Source: Demequina sp. NBRC 110057 (GTDB lineage: Bacteria; Actinomycetota; Actinomycetes; Actinomycetales; Demequinaceae). Taken from it: a DNA stretch of 64,000 bases. The position numbers and the translations under genes are program-made. The notes beneath the pieces are model-generated. The model was given only the letters and a program-made list of their open reading frames with translations. It did no database searches and was not told where the DNA came from. Below, in pieces: positions 27,066 through 35,786 of the stretch. The first letter of the stretch is position 1. Each line of letters starts with the position of its first letter. The DNA is taken from the NCBI RefSeq assembly GCF_002090175.1, contig NZ_BBRN01000003.1, forward strand, positions 930,001-994,000, written 5' to 3'.

Positions 27066-27974
27066 CTAGGCCCGCCGCGGCAGCAGCGTGAGCATCGTCG
27101 CCTCGGGCCTGCAGGCCAGGCGCACTGGCGTGTACGGCGACGTTCCCAGGCCCGCGGAGACGTGCAGCCAGGCACTCTCGGAGCCGCCCTGCTCGTCGGG
27201 CCGCGGTCCCGGCCAGCCGTGCAGTCCGCTGGCCCGCGTGGTGTCGAGATCGCAGTTGGTCACGAGCGCGCCCTTGCCGGGAACGTTGACCTGGCCACCG
27301 TGAGTGTGGCCCGCGAGGATCACCTCGGCGCCGTCCTCCCTCAGCTGGCCCAGCGCACGCAGATACGGGGCGTGCACGACGCCGATCTGGAGCGCGGCTT
27401 CGGCGGCCTCCTCGGCGGGGGCGGGAAGGCGGTCACGGCCGATGTGCGGGTCGTCCAGGCCCACAAAGGAGACCTGCAGCCCGGCGACCTCGAGAGAAGT
27501 ACGCACGTTGTTCAGGTTCACCCAGCCGCCGGTCTCGAGGCCGGCGGTGAGCGCGTCCGTGTCGAGGCTGGTCTTCCCGTCGCGTGCCTGGGTGGGCTCC
27601 TTGAGGTACTTCAGAGGATTGCGCGGCGTGGGCGCGAAGTAGTCGTTCGAGCCGTGCACAAAAACGCCGGGGAACGCCATGAGCGGCTCAAGTGCCTCGA
27701 GCGCCGTCGGCACCGCGTCGACGTGAGCGAGATTGTCGCCCGTGTCCACCACGAGGTCCGGACGGAAGCGTGCAAGGTCCCGTACCCACGCTACCTTGCG
27801 ACGCTGCGCCGGCGTGAGGTGGAGGTCCGACAGGTGAAGGATGCGGATCGGCTTAGATCCAGGCGGCAGCACCGGAGCGGCGATCTGGCGCACCGTGAAG
27901 GACTGCGCCTCCACGAGGCTCCACGCGAGCACTCCTGCACCGGCGGCCACGGCCGCCCCGAGCACGCGCTTCAC
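27066..27974 (-). CDS. Membrane-anchored metallophosphoesterase
   Basis: A 302-residue calcineurin-like phosphoesterase with a hydrophobic N-terminal anchor (VLGAAVAAGAGVLAW). All dimetal motifs are present: LSDLHL (D-x-H), VVDTGDN (GD), HGSNDY (GN-type with Asn) and AGHTHGGQ (GH-x-H). Start codon is GTG at 27974. It lies 57 bases after the ponA stop in the same direction, an order also found in Mycobacterium (ponA2 and the gene after it). The substrate is unknown; a cell-envelope phosphoester is plausible. Confidence 0.9.
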   Translation of the reverse strand: MKRVLGAAVAAGAGVLAWSLVEAQSFTVRQIAAPVLPPGSKPIRILHLSDLHLTPAQRRKVAWVRDLARFRPDLVVDTGDNLAHVDAVPTALEALEPLMAFPGVFVHGSNDYFAPTPRNPLKYLKEPTQARDGKTSLDTDALTAGLETGGWVNLNNVRTSLEVAGLQVSFVGLDDPHIGRDRLPAPAEEAAEAALQIGVVHAPYLRALGQLREDGAEVILAGHTHGGQVNVPGKGALVTNCDLDTTRASGLHGWPGPRPDEQGGSESAWLHVSAGLGTSPYTPVRLACRPEATMLTLLPRRA

Positions 27975-28031
27975 GAGAGGGTCTCGCTCGCCTCAGCGGC
28001 CGACGCCGAGGCGGCCCCGGCGTCACGAACG

Positions 28032-30698
28032 TTAGTCATCGTCGTTGCCCCGTCCATTGCCGTTCCCATTGCCGTTTCCGGGGTCCGCAGACGAGCCATC
28101 CTCCGAGAAGCCGGGGCACGGCTCGTTCTTGTCTTCGTTCCACCAGTCCTCGGGGTCTTCACACTGCGCGGCTTCCTCCGCAACCCAGCCACTGGGCGGG
28201 TTCGTCTCGAACTCGGCAGGGGGCCACGTCGAGCCCCAGTAGTCACTCGGCGCCTCGTTCTGATCCCAACCCTCGGGCCAGGTGTACCACCACTCGGGCA
28301 ACTGGTCGGTAGCAAGGGTCAGGCGGATCGTGGTGCCGGGTGTCACCATGGCACCCGAACCGTAACTCTGAGCGGCGACGTTTCCACTCTCCACCGTCGA
28401 CGAATACACAGGGGTCTCGGAGAAGCTCACGCGGAAGCCCAACTCGGCGAGCTCATCACGCGCCTGCCACTGACGCATCCCAATCACATTCGGCACACGC
28501 ACGGGGATACCGTTCAGGACGTCGTCCGTCGGCTCGTCGAAGTCGACCTGCTCCTGGCCGTCGAGCGCGCGATTCATGAAGCGCGACCACGTGGGTCCGG
28601 CGATCGTGGAGCCGTACACGTAGTTGTACCACTGGCCGTTGATCGTCACGTTCTGCTGCGGGGTGTCCTCATCGGGGTTGCCCAGCCAGAACACCGAGAC
28701 GAGCTGCGGGGTAAAGCCCGCGAACCACGTGTGGGAGTTGTTCTGCGAGGTACCCGTCTTACCCGCCGCGGGCCGGCCGTCAGCGAGCTGCGAGTTCCTT
28801 CCCGCATTGGTTTCGAGCACACCCTCCATCGCGTAGGTCACGCCGTCGGCAACCTCCTTCGAGATGGCCTGGCGGCAATCCTTCTGCGGGACGGCGATCT
28901 CCTCGCCGTTGGCATCGGTGATCGAGCGGATTGCCAAGGGCTCGCAGTGCACGCCGCCGTTCGCATACGTCTGGTAGACCTCGGCCATCGTGAGCGGCGA
29001 ACCGTTCTGCGAGCCGATGATGGATGACGGGTACAGCAGGAAGTCGGAACCGTCGGCGTTCTGATAGCCCATGGCCTCGCCGACGTCCCGGATGTCACAC
29101 AGGTCGAGCTGGCTCGCCATGTCGGCGAACGCCGTGTTGATGGAGCGCGCGGTCGCGTCGAGGACCGTGATGTATCCCTGGCTGTCCTCGCCGACGTTAC
29201 CCGGCGACCAGCTTCCGGAGGTCAGGACGGGGCCTTCGCACGTCTCCGCCCAGTTCTCGCTGGTCCACTTCTGCTTGCCGGCGTTGACGTACTCCTTGAG
29301 CGAGTGGCCCTCCTGCAGCCAGTCGGCCAACACGATCGTCTTGAACGTCGAGCCGACCGAGAAGCCCTTCGAGCCACCCCACTCGCGATCAACGGAGTAG
29401 TTGATCGATGTCGAATTCTCCGCTTCGGCGGCAGGATCGTAGGACCTGTTCTGGGTCATCGACAGGATCTCGCCCGTGGACGGGTCCAGCGCCACCATCG
29501 CCATCGCGTAGCCGTTGGCGTCGCCGGCCGGCACCGAGTTGTAGAGCTCCTCGGTCGCGATCTTCTGCTTCTTCACGTCGAGCGTGGTGATGATGTCGAG
29601 GCCACCCTTGTACAGCAGCTGCGTGCCGCTCTGGCCGTCGGAATTGAAGACCTCGTTCTTCGCGATCACCTTCGTGACGTAGTCACAGAAGAACGGGGCG
29701 ATGTCGGAGGCCGCACACGAGACGAGCGGCTTCGACACGTTGAGGGTGTCCTCGACGGGCGTGGCCTCGTACTCGTCGAACTCGGCCTTCGTGATCATGC
29801 CCTGCTCGTACATGGTGCCCAGCACCGTGTCGCGGCGCTTCTCGGCGGCGTCGTAGTTGTTGGAGCCGTCCTCGAAGACGCGGGTGGGGTCCCACTTCGA
29901 GGGGTTCTGCGTGACGCCGGCAATGGTCGCCGCCTCGATCGCGGTGAGCTCCGAGGCGGGCTTCGAGAAGTAGTACTGGGCGGCCGACTCGACGCCGTAG
30001 AGGCTGTTACCGCCGAACTGCGCGATGTTCAGGTACTGCTGGAGGATCTCCTCCTTGCCGCAGTCCACGGCGGGGTCATCGGCGGAGCACTCGGCGCCTA
30101 ACTGCTCGTCGAGGTTCTGCTCGAGCGCGAGGGCCAGGCGCCACTCGCGGATCTTGCGGGGCAGCGACACCTCGGTGGCATCCTCAATGGCCTCGTCGTC
30201 GCCCTCGTTCTCTGCCGCCTGCAGCAGCGTGTTCTTCACGAGCTGCTGGGTCAGCGTCGACGCACCTGGCGAGGAGTCAGAGGTGAGGTTCGTGTAAGCG
30301 GCGCTCAGGAGGCCTTCGCCGTCCACGCCGTGGTGCTCCCAGAAGCGGCGGTCCTCGACGGCCACGATGGCCTTCTGCATCCAGGGGGAGATCTCCTCGA
30401 GGGGGACCACCACACGGTTCTGGCTGTAGAAGGTCGCAAGCAGCGTCTTGCCGTCGCGCGCGTAGATGTTCGACTGCTGCGACAGCGACACGTCCTGAAG
30501 CTCGTCGGGAAGGTCCTCGAAGAGGTCGGAGGTCCCCTCGGCCGCCGAGGCGCCCACGGTCGCCGCCGGCAGCGCGATGCCCGCGAGCAGGAATCCACCG
30601 ATGACGGAGAACGCAACGAACGTCAGCAGAGCGCTGACGAGCTGAACAGCGGTCACGCGCCCACCAGGGCGCGCAGAACCAGAGGACCTTGAAGCCAT
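28032..30698 (-). CDS. ponA: Bifunctional penicillin-binding protein with PASTA domain
   Basis: An 888-residue class A PBP. In order: a cytoplasmic tail, one transmembrane helix (LVSALLTFVAFSVIGGFLL), a GT51 glycosyltransferase (AVEDRRFWEHHGVD with catalytic Glu; GASTLTQQLVKN), and a transpeptidase with SxxK in GSTFKT, SxN in SINTAF and KTG in AGKTGTSQN. One PASTA domain (VRVPNVIGMRQWQARDEL) and a flexible Gly/Asn/Asp tail end the protein. It builds and cross-links peptidoglycan. A TAAGGT box 6 bases before ATG suggests a leaderless message. Synteny matches mycobacterial ponA2. Confidence 0.96.
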   Translation of the reverse strand: MASRSSGSARPGGRVTAVQLVSALLTFVAFSVIGGFLLAGIALPAATVGASAAEGTSDLFEDLPDELQDVSLSQQSNIYARDGKTLLATFYSQNRVVVPLEEISPWMQKAIVAVEDRRFWEHHGVDGEGLLSAAYTNLTSDSSPGASTLTQQLVKNTLLQAAENEGDDEAIEDATEVSLPRKIREWRLALALEQNLDEQLGAECSADDPAVDCGKEEILQQYLNIAQFGGNSLYGVESAAQYYFSKPASELTAIEAATIAGVTQNPSKWDPTRVFEDGSNNYDAAEKRRDTVLGTMYEQGMITKAEFDEYEATPVEDTLNVSKPLVSCAASDIAPFFCDYVTKVIAKNEVFNSDGQSGTQLLYKGGLDIITTLDVKKQKIATEELYNSVPAGDANGYAMAMVALDPSTGEILSMTQNRSYDPAAEAENSTSINYSVDREWGGSKGFSVGSTFKTIVLADWLQEGHSLKEYVNAGKQKWTSENWAETCEGPVLTSGSWSPGNVGEDSQGYITVLDATARSINTAFADMASQLDLCDIRDVGEAMGYQNADGSDFLLYPSSIIGSQNGSPLTMAEVYQTYANGGVHCEPLAIRSITDANGEEIAVPQKDCRQAISKEVADGVTYAMEGVLETNAGRNSQLADGRPAAGKTGTSQNNSHTWFAGFTPQLVSVFWLGNPDEDTPQQNVTINGQWYNYVYGSTIAGPTWSRFMNRALDGQEQVDFDEPTDDVLNGIPVRVPNVIGMRQWQARDELAELGFRVSFSETPVYSSTVESGNVAAQSYGSGAMVTPGTTIRLTLATDQLPEWWYTWPEGWDQNEAPSDYWGSTWPPAEFETNPPSGWVAEEAAQCEDPEDWWNEDKNEPCPGFSEDGSSADPGNGNGNGNGRGNDDD

Positions 30699-30704
30699 AC
30701 ACCA

Positions 30705-30710
30705 ACCTTA
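30705..30710 (-). promoter_or_regulatory. Leaderless -10 box of ponA
   Basis: TAAGGT on the minus strand, then 6 bases (TGGTGT), then the ponA ATG. The AAGG inside it could alternatively act as a weak ribosome binding site. Confidence 0.45.
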
Positions 30711-30762
30711 CGTTGCTGACACAACGCGCCACGAACCCTGAGAGTTTCCTGAGGCGGCGGGC

Positions 30763-30768
30763 TACGCT
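30763..30768 (+). promoter_or_regulatory. Leaderless -10 box of the DUF4177-ridA pair
   Basis: TACGCT, then 7 bases, then the ATG at 30776. It is back to back with the ponA promoter. Confidence 0.6.
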
Positions 30769-30775
30769 CGTGACC

Positions 30776-30928
30776 ATGACCAAGTGGGAATACTCGACAG
30801 TGCCGCTCATCGACCACGTGACCAAGCAGATCCTCGATCAGTGGGGCGACGACGGCTGGGAGCTCGTCCAGGTCGTCACCGGCCCCACCGGCGGCCTCGT
30901 CGCCTACATGAAGCGGGAGAAGGCGTGA
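30776..30928 (+). CDS. Small DUF4177-type protein
   Basis: A 50-residue cytoplasmic protein (MTKWEYSTVPLIDHVTKQ start; GDDGWELVQVV core; GGLVAYMKR end) matching the small DUF4177 proteins found next to ridA in Actinobacteria. Function is unknown. The frame is open upstream to 30689, but the leaderless -10 box and the conserved MTKWEY start fix ATG 30776. Its stop overlaps the ridA start by 4 bases, so the two are coupled. Confidence 0.8.
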   Translation: MTKWEYSTVPLIDHVTKQILDQWGDDGWELVQVVTGPTGGLVAYMKREKA

Positions 30929-31392
30929 CCGCATCGGCTCGCCTCGCCGAGCTCGGGCTGACGCTTCCCGAGGTCGCCACCCCCGTCGGCACCTACGTGC
31001 CAGCACTGCGCCACGGCGACCTGATCTACACCTCGGGCCAGCTCCCCCTCGTCGACGGAACGCTCCTGGCGTCCGGCGTCGTGGGCCAGCGCGGCGGCGA
31101 CGTCACCCCTGAGCGCGCCAACGAGTGCGCGCGCGTAGCCGTGCTCAACGCCATCGCGGCCGCGGCCGCCGTCGCGGGCGGCATTGACAACATCGCCAGC
31201 ATCGTGAAGCTCACGGGCTTCGTGGCGTCGGCTCCCGGCTTCACCGCCCAGCCCGCTGTCGTCAACGGCGCGTCCGGCATCCTCGCCGACGTGTTCGGCG
31301 AGCCCGGCCGTCACGCCCGTTCGGCGGTCGGCGTCGCGGCGCTGCCCCTGGGCGCGCCGGTGGAGATCGAACTCATCGTCGCCACGCGCTAG
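30925..31392 (+). CDS. ridA: RidA-family protein
   Basis: A 155-residue YjgF/YER057c/UK114 protein of the subgroup seen beside crp in Actinobacteria. RidA proteins hydrolyse reactive enamines and imines released by PLP enzymes; the subgroup function is not certain. It starts with GTG overlapping the DUF4177 stop (GTGA), with GGGAGAAGG upstream. Motifs: GDLIYTSGQLPLVDG and RSAVGVAALPLGAPVEIE. The family's catalytic Arg position appears to be occupied by HARSAVG here. Confidence 0.9.
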   Translation: MTASARLAELGLTLPEVATPVGTYVPALRHGDLIYTSGQLPLVDGTLLASGVVGQRGGDVTPERANECARVAVLNAIAAAAAVAGGIDNIASIVKLTGFVASAPGFTAQPAVVNGASGILADVFGEPGRHARSAVGVAALPLGAPVEIELIVATR

Positions 31393-31399
31393 TTCCGGT

Positions 31400-31448
31400 G
31401 GCCGATGCGGTGGCGACGCCCCGGACACGGGGCGCCACCGCATCGGCC
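31400..31448. terminator. Bidirectional terminator from inverted GGCCGATGC pair
   Basis: GGCCGATGCGGTGGCG and CGCCACCGCATCGGCC form a 16-bp stem (outer arms 31400 and 31448), with a further GCCCC/GGGGC stem inside. It lies between the convergent ridA and crp genes. Confidence 0.8.
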
Positions 31449-31453
31449 GCGAC

Positions 31454-32146
31454 TTAGCGGGACCGGGCGCGCAGCCGCTCGGGCTCGTAGACGTCGACGG
31501 CGCCAATGTGCACGTCGATCCAGCCCCGCGAGGCGAACTCCGCGAGCGCCTTGTTGACCGTCTCGCGGGAGGCGCCGACCAGCTGGGCGAGCTCCTCCTG
31601 CGTCAGACCGTGGCGCACGGTGATGTGGCCGCGCTCCATGCGTCCGAAGCGGTGCCCCAGGTCGAGGATCGCCTTCGCGACGCGGCCGGGGACATCCGAG
31701 AAGACAAGGTCGGCCATCGAGTTGGACAGGCGACGAATCCGCTGGGCGAGCGCGCGCAGCAGGTGGCGCGACATCTCCAGGTGGTCATCGAGCCACCGGT
31801 CCAAGATCTCCTTGGGGAGCTCGTAGACCACCGAGTCTTCGACGGCGTGGGCGCGAGACACGCGCGGGCCTGGATCGAAGACGGACAGTTCGCCGGCCAT
31901 GTCGCCCACGCCGAGCAGGCCCAGCAGGTTCTCGCGGCCGTCGCGCGCGGTGCGGGCCAGTTTGATCTTGCCCTTGACGATAATGAACATGGCCTGGCCA
32001 AGGTCGCCCTCGTTGAAGAGCACCTCGCCGCGCGTCAGTTCGATCCTGGTCATCTGCTCGATGAGGGAACGCGCGCTGTCGGCGTCCATCCCACCGAACA
32101 GGGGCGACGAGCGCAGCAGCTGCACCTCTCGGGGCGACTGTGGCAT
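31454..32146 (-). CDS. crp: Crp/GlxR-type global regulator
   Basis: A 230-residue Crp/Fnr-family regulator. The cyclic-nucleotide domain is visible (VLFNEGDLGQAMFIIVKGKI and GELSVFDPGPRVSRAHA with the phosphate-binding Arg-Ser region), and the C-terminal helix-turn-helix is LTQEELAQLVGASRETVNKA. It corresponds to actinobacterial Crp/GlxR, a cAMP-responsive regulator of carbon metabolism. ATG 32146 has AAGGAGG five bases upstream; GTG 32152 overlaps that site and is rejected. It lies 10 bases after the RsiG-like gene. Confidence 0.93.
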   Translation of the reverse strand: MPQSPREVQLLRSSPLFGGMDADSARSLIEQMTRIELTRGEVLFNEGDLGQAMFIIVKGKIKLARTARDGRENLLGLLGVGDMAGELSVFDPGPRVSRAHAVEDSVVYELPKEILDRWLDDHLEMSRHLLRALAQRIRRLSNSMADLVFSDVPGRVAKAILDLGHRFGRMERGHITVRHGLTQEELAQLVGASRETVNKALAEFASRGWIDVHIGAVDVYEPERLRARSR

Positions 32147-32156
32147 CGCCACCTCC

Positions 32157-32546
32157 TTAAACCTGTCCGCGATGCGCCTGTCCCAACGCTCTCACCATCT
32201 GTGCGGTCACGGACTCGAGGTTCTCCGCGACGCGCGTCTCGTAAGACTCTAGCCGTGCATCGAGCGCGGCAAGGGCTTCCACGCTGGTCGGGGACGACTC
32301 GGCCGATTCCGGCCATACCGCTCCGGACAGCTCCGATGCCGTCGGGGCGTCGGCCGCCAGCGCCTCCCACGCATCGGGCAAACCCAGGCGTCCCAGCTCC
32401 TCACCATCCGTGAGCTGGGCGACTTCCAGGTCGCGCCGAGCCACGACGAGGCGTCGCCACCAGCGCACGCGCGCGAGCTCGCGGCGCATCTCGCGGCGGC
32501 GCAGACGCAGGTCGGCAAGCAGCACCGTCTCGTCGGTCACGGTCAT
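32157..32546 (-). CDS. Hypothetical protein, RsiG-like helical protein
   Basis: A 129-residue, highly helical, Arg/Glu/Leu-rich protein. The segment ELARVRWWRRLVVARRDLE resembles the first helix of RsiG (AmfC family), whose helices carry the E-x3-S-x2-R-x3-Q-x3-D motif for cyclic di-GMP. Here the Arg and Asp positions align but Ser, Gln and Glu do not. The second half (LDARLESYETRVAENLESVT) is a second coiled-coil helix. GGAGGTGAC precedes ATG 32546. It forms an operon with crp. The assignment is tentative and rests on my recall of the family. Confidence 0.45.
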   Translation of the reverse strand: MTVTDETVLLADLRLRRREMRRELARVRWWRRLVVARRDLEVAQLTDGEELGRLGLPDAWEALAADAPTASELSGAVWPESAESSPTSVEALAALDARLESYETRVAENLESVTAQMVRALGQAHRGQV

Positions 32547-32619
32547 GTCACCTCCGTCGCACGCCGAACACCTGACATCCGCCTTATCGGCGGCAGGCGA
32601 GGGTCGCTAAAGAATCACT

Positions 32620-32625
32620 TAGGGT
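32620..32625 (+). promoter_or_regulatory. Leaderless -10 box of nth
   Basis: TAGGGT, then 6 bases (GGCGCC), then the nth ATG. Divergent from the rsiG-like/crp operon. Confidence 0.6.
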
Positions 32626-32631
32626 GGCGCC

Positions 32632-33345
32632 ATGGCCTCCCGCACCCCCCTCACCGTCGCCGATGCGGCCATGCAGTCGCCGCCCGTGTCGCTTACGCGG
32701 CGCGCGCGTGCGGTGAACCGGGCGCTTGCCGAGGTCTATCCCGATGCTCACTGCGAGCTGGACTACGAGACCCCGTTCCAGCTCCTGGTCGCCACGGTGC
32801 TCAGCGCGCAGTGCACGGACGTGCGCGTCAACCAGGTGACCCCCGGCCTGTTCGCGGTCTACCCCGATGCCCATGCGTTGGCGGGCGCTGACCGCGACCG
32901 GCTCGAGGCACTCATCAAGCCCACCGGCTTCTACCGCGCCAAGGCGGAGTCGCTGCTGGGGCTCAGCCGCGACATCGTCGAGCGCTACGACGGCGAGGTG
33001 CCCGGGCGCCTCAAGGACCTCGTGACGCTGCGAGGGGTGGGCCGCAAGACGGCGAATGTGGTCCTGGGCAACGCCTTCGGCGTGCCGGGCATCACGGTCG
33101 ACACGCACATGGGCCGGCTCGCCAGGCGCCTCGGCCTCACTGTCAACGAGGACCCTGTAGTGGTGGAGCGCGAACTCATGGCGCTCATCGAACGGCGCGA
33201 GTGGACCCTGTGGTCGCACCGCGTGATCTTCCACGGGCGGCGCCGCTGCAAGGCGCGCAAGCCCGAATGCGGTCAGTGCGAGATCGCGGCAATGTGCCCG
33301 AGCGCCCCCGGCGCCCGCACCCGCCCCGCCTCAGCCCCCTCATAA
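32632..33345 (+). CDS. nth: Endonuclease III
   Basis: A 237-residue base-excision-repair glycosylase/AP lyase for oxidised pyrimidines. The helix-hairpin-helix reads [18 protein letters not shown] with catalytic Lys, followed by [11 protein letters not shown] with catalytic Asp. The 4Fe-4S cluster ligands are C-x6-C-x2-C-x5-C ([17 protein letters not shown]). The N-terminus has about 20 residues before the core; the leaderless -10 box supports ATG 32632. The crp-nth neighbourhood is conserved in Actinobacteria. Confidence 0.97.
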   Translation: MASRTPLTVADAAMQSPPVSLTRRARAVNRALAEVYPDAHCELDYETPFQLLVATVLSAQCTDVRVNQVTPGLFAVYPDAHALAGADRDRLEALIKPTGFYRAKAESLLGLSRDIVERYDGEVPGRLKDLVTLRGVGRKTANVVLGNAFGVPGITVDTHMGRLARRLGLTVNEDPVVVERELMALIERREWTLWSHRVIFHGRRRCKARKPECGQCEIAAMCPSAPGARTRPASAPS

Positions 33346-33350
33346 TCCGT

Positions 33351-33366
33351 CAAATGGATCCATCTG
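33351..33366 (+). repeat. GGATCC-centred short repeat, copy 3
   Basis: CAAATGGATCCATCTG, just after the nth stop. It is the near-exact inverse of the copy at 33535 (GTCAAATGGATCCA shared), so the two copies flank the nth-nhaA gap. Confidence 0.6.
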
Positions 33367-33460
33367 GCTCGCCTAAGGCGGTCAATGAGGGGAAATCGAC
33401 CGCACCAGTGCCGTGACGTCCTGAGCGCGCTCCACGTCGCCACCGCATCGGCAATAAAGA

Positions 33461-33500
33461 ACCGCGGGGGCGCCTCGCTTCAGCGCGGCGCCCCCGCGGT
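33461..33500. terminator. Bidirectional terminator between nth and nhaA
   Basis: ACCGCGGGGGCGCC and GGCGCCCCCGCGGT make a perfect 14-bp stem with a 12-base loop. On the minus strand TCTTTATTG follows, so nhaA has a U-rich end. The genes on either side converge. Confidence 0.85.
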
Positions 33501-33531
33501 CGATTCTGACTCTTCAGGTGTCTTTGACGAG

Positions 33532-34887
33532 TCAGTTGGATCCATTTGACGGGGTCGAGTCCTCGGAGGGGTGCGGCAGCTCGTCCGGGTGGACGTGCTC
33601 CGCGCGGGCGCCGTGCGCCTTCGCCACCTCCTGGTTAACCTCGGTCGAGGTCGAGCGCTGCTCGTAGAGCCGCTGGTAGTGGCGGTCGCGCCAGGTCAGC
33701 AGGACGGCACCGATGACCGCGGCCGTGACGGACGCGAAGAGCACCGCCATCTTGACCTCCTCCGCGACGTCCTCGTTGCCCGCGAAGGCGAGGTCGCCGA
33801 TGAGGAGCGACACGGTGAAGCCGATGCCCGCCACGAAGCTGACGGAGCCCACGTCCCACCAGGACAGCCCGCGATCGAGCCCGGCACCCAACAGCTTGGC
33901 GGCGATGAAGGTGAACAGCACGATGCCTAGCGGCTTGCCGATCACGAGGCCAAGGAAGATTCCCTGCGCGATCGGGTCGGACACCGCCGCGGACAGGTTC
34001 TCTGCGTTGATGGTGACGCCGGCGGCGAAGAGGGCGAAGATCGGCACGGCGACGCCTGCCGACATGGGACGCCACTTGTGCTCCCAGTGCTCCGCGAGGG
34101 CGTGCTTCTCGCCCTTGGCCGCGAGCGCGGGGACGGTCATACCGAGCGCAACGCCCGCGATGGTGGCGTGCACGCCGGATGCGTGCATGAAGGCCCACGC
34201 GGCGACGCCCAGCGGGATGAGCAGCCACCAGTAGGTGATGCGCTTGCGCGCGAGGAAGCCGAAGATCGCGATGCACACCGCGGAGGCGATCAGCCACTCG
34301 AAGTGCAAGTCCTCCGAGAAGAACGCGGCGATGATGATGATCGCCAGCAGGTCATCGACCACGGCGAGGGTCAGCAGGAAGGCACGCAGCGCGGCCGGCA
34401 GCCACTTGCCCACCACCGCGAGGACGGCGATGGCGAAGGCGATGTCCGTCGCTGTCGGCACTGCCCATCCTGCCGTGGACCCGCCGTCCTGCAGCACGTT
34501 GGTCGCGATGTAGATGCCGGCGGGGACCGCCATGCCTCCGATCGCGGCAACGATGGGCACGATGGCCGTGGCCGGTCGGCGAAGCTCACCGGCGACGATC
34601 TCGCGTTTGAGTTCGAGGCCCACCACGAAGAAGAAGATCGCGAGCAGGCCGTCCTTGGCCCAGTCGCCGACCGACAGGTGCAAGTGGAGCGACTCGGGGC
34701 CGAACTCGAAGTCACGCAGCGACTCGTAGCCGCCCGACCACGCCGAGTTCGCCCACACGAGGGCCAGCACCGTGCCCAGCAGGAGCAGCAGCCCCCCGGC
34801 GCGTTCGGTGCGCAGCACGTCGGACAGGGTGCGCTCGGTGGAGGGGGTCAGCTTGGAAAAGAGGCGGGCCGCGGGATCTTTGGCCAT
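33532..34887 (-). CDS. nhaA: Na+/H+ antiporter NhaA
   Basis: A 451-residue integral membrane antiporter exchanging Na+ for protons for pH and salt tolerance. About eleven to twelve helices are visible. The paired transport aspartates lie in LTLAVVDDLLAII, and TATDIAFAIAVLAVVG marks the broken-helix region. The C-terminal cytoplasmic tail is longer than in E. coli and rich in Glu/His/Ser. Its last codons (PSNGSN) are encoded by a copy of the GGATCC-centred repeat, so that repeat has replaced or formed the natural gene end. Confidence 0.95.
   Translation of the reverse strand: MAKDPAARLFSKLTPSTERTLSDVLRTERAGGLLLLLGTVLALVWANSAWSGGYESLRDFEFGPESLHLHLSVGDWAKDGLLAIFFFVVGLELKREIVAGELRRPATAIVPIVAAIGGMAVPAGIYIATNVLQDGGSTAGWAVPTATDIAFAIAVLAVVGKWLPAALRAFLLTLAVVDDLLAIIIIAAFFSEDLHFEWLIASAVCIAIFGFLARKRITYWWLLIPLGVAAWAFMHASGVHATIAGVALGMTVPALAAKGEKHALAEHWEHKWRPMSAGVAVPIFALFAAGVTINAENLSAAVSDPIAQGIFLGLVIGKPLGIVLFTFIAAKLLGAGLDRGLSWWDVGSVSFVAGIGFTVSLLIGDLAFAGNEDVAEEVKMAVLFASVTAAVIGAVLLTWRDRHYQRLYEQRSTSTEVNQEVAKAHGARAEHVHPDELPHPSEDSTPSNGSN
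33535..33550 (+). repeat. GGATCC-centred short repeat, copy 4, overlapping nhaA end
   Basis: GTTGGATCCATTTGAC contains the last nhaA codons and stop on the minus strand. Its inverse matches copy 3 over GTCAAATGGATCCA. Confidence 0.6.
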
Positions 34888-35018
34888 CGGATCAGTCCGT
34901 TCGGGTCACGTCACAGGGATGACGTCCAGACTACCGAGCGCGCGCACGCGGCGAGGTCGCCCGCGGGGACTACTCCGCGCGGCGGAGACAGGTACCGACG
35001 GCCGATGCCGTGGCCGGG

Positions 35019-35729
35019 TCAGGCGCCGGCCGACTCGGGCGCGGGGGCAGCCTTGGGCGACGGCGGGTCGAAACGGTAGCCGACGTTGCGCACGGTGCCG
35101 ATGAGCTGCTCGTGCTCGGCGCCGAGCTTCGCGCGCAGGCGACGCACGTGGACGTCGACGGTGCGGGTGCCGCCGTAGTAGTCGAAGCCCCACACCTCTT
35201 GAAGCAGCTGGTCGCGCGTGTACACGCGGCCCGGGTGCTGCATCAGGTACTTGAGGAGCTCGAACTCCTTGTAGGTGAGGTCGAGCGGCACGCCCTTGAG
35301 GCGGGCTGTGTAGCCGCCCACGTCGACGGTGAGGTCGCCCGAGGAGAACTCGGCGGCCTTCTCGAGGGGATCCTGCTGGTTGGCGCGGCCCACGAGGAGG
35401 CGGATGCGCGCCTCGACCTCGGCCGGCACGGCATCGGCAAGCACCACGTCGTCGGCGCCCCAGTCGGCGTTGACGATCGATAGGCCACCCTCGCGCAGCA
35501 CCAGCAGGAGCGGCACGGACACGCCCGTCACCTGCACCAGCTTGCAGTTGTTGCGCGCCTCGGCGAGGTCGTGGCGGCCGTCGATGACGATCACGTCGGC
35601 ATCGAAGGCGTCGAGCATCGCCTGCGGATCGGGGGGAAGCGCGCGGGTCCGGTGAGGGAGCAACCCGAGCGCGGGCAACACGTCGGTCGCCCCGTCCGGA
35701 GACGGGGTAAGCACCAGCAGGTCTGCCAC
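35019..35729 (-). CDS. glnR: GlnR nitrogen regulator (OmpR-type)
   Basis: A 236-residue atypical response regulator. The receiver-like domain starts [12 protein letters not shown] and has the lone Asp in [10 protein letters not shown]; the usual acidic pocket and kinase partner are missing, as in GlnR of Streptomyces and Mycobacterium. The winged-helix DNA-binding half is [20 protein letters not shown] and [17 protein letters not shown], close to GlnR. GTG 35729 has GGAGGTGG upstream and matches the family start. It should control ammonium assimilation genes. A symmetric neighbour gene is transcribed divergently. Confidence 0.9.
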   Translation of the reverse strand: MADLLVLTPSPDGATDVLPALGLLPHRTRALPPDPQAMLDAFDADVIVIDGRHDLAEARNNCKLVQVTGVSVPLLLVLREGGLSIVNADWGADDVVLADAVPAEVEARIRLLVGRANQQDPLEKAAEFSSGDLTVDVGGYTARLKGVPLDLTYKEFELLKYLMQHPGRVYTRDQLLQEVWGFDYYGGTRTVDVHVRRLRAKLGAEHEQLIGTVRNVGYRFDPPSPKAAPAPESAGA

Positions 35730-35786
35730 ACGCCACCTCCGTTCGGCCATCACTCTAGCGGCGCATTCTCTGAGACACTAACCCCC

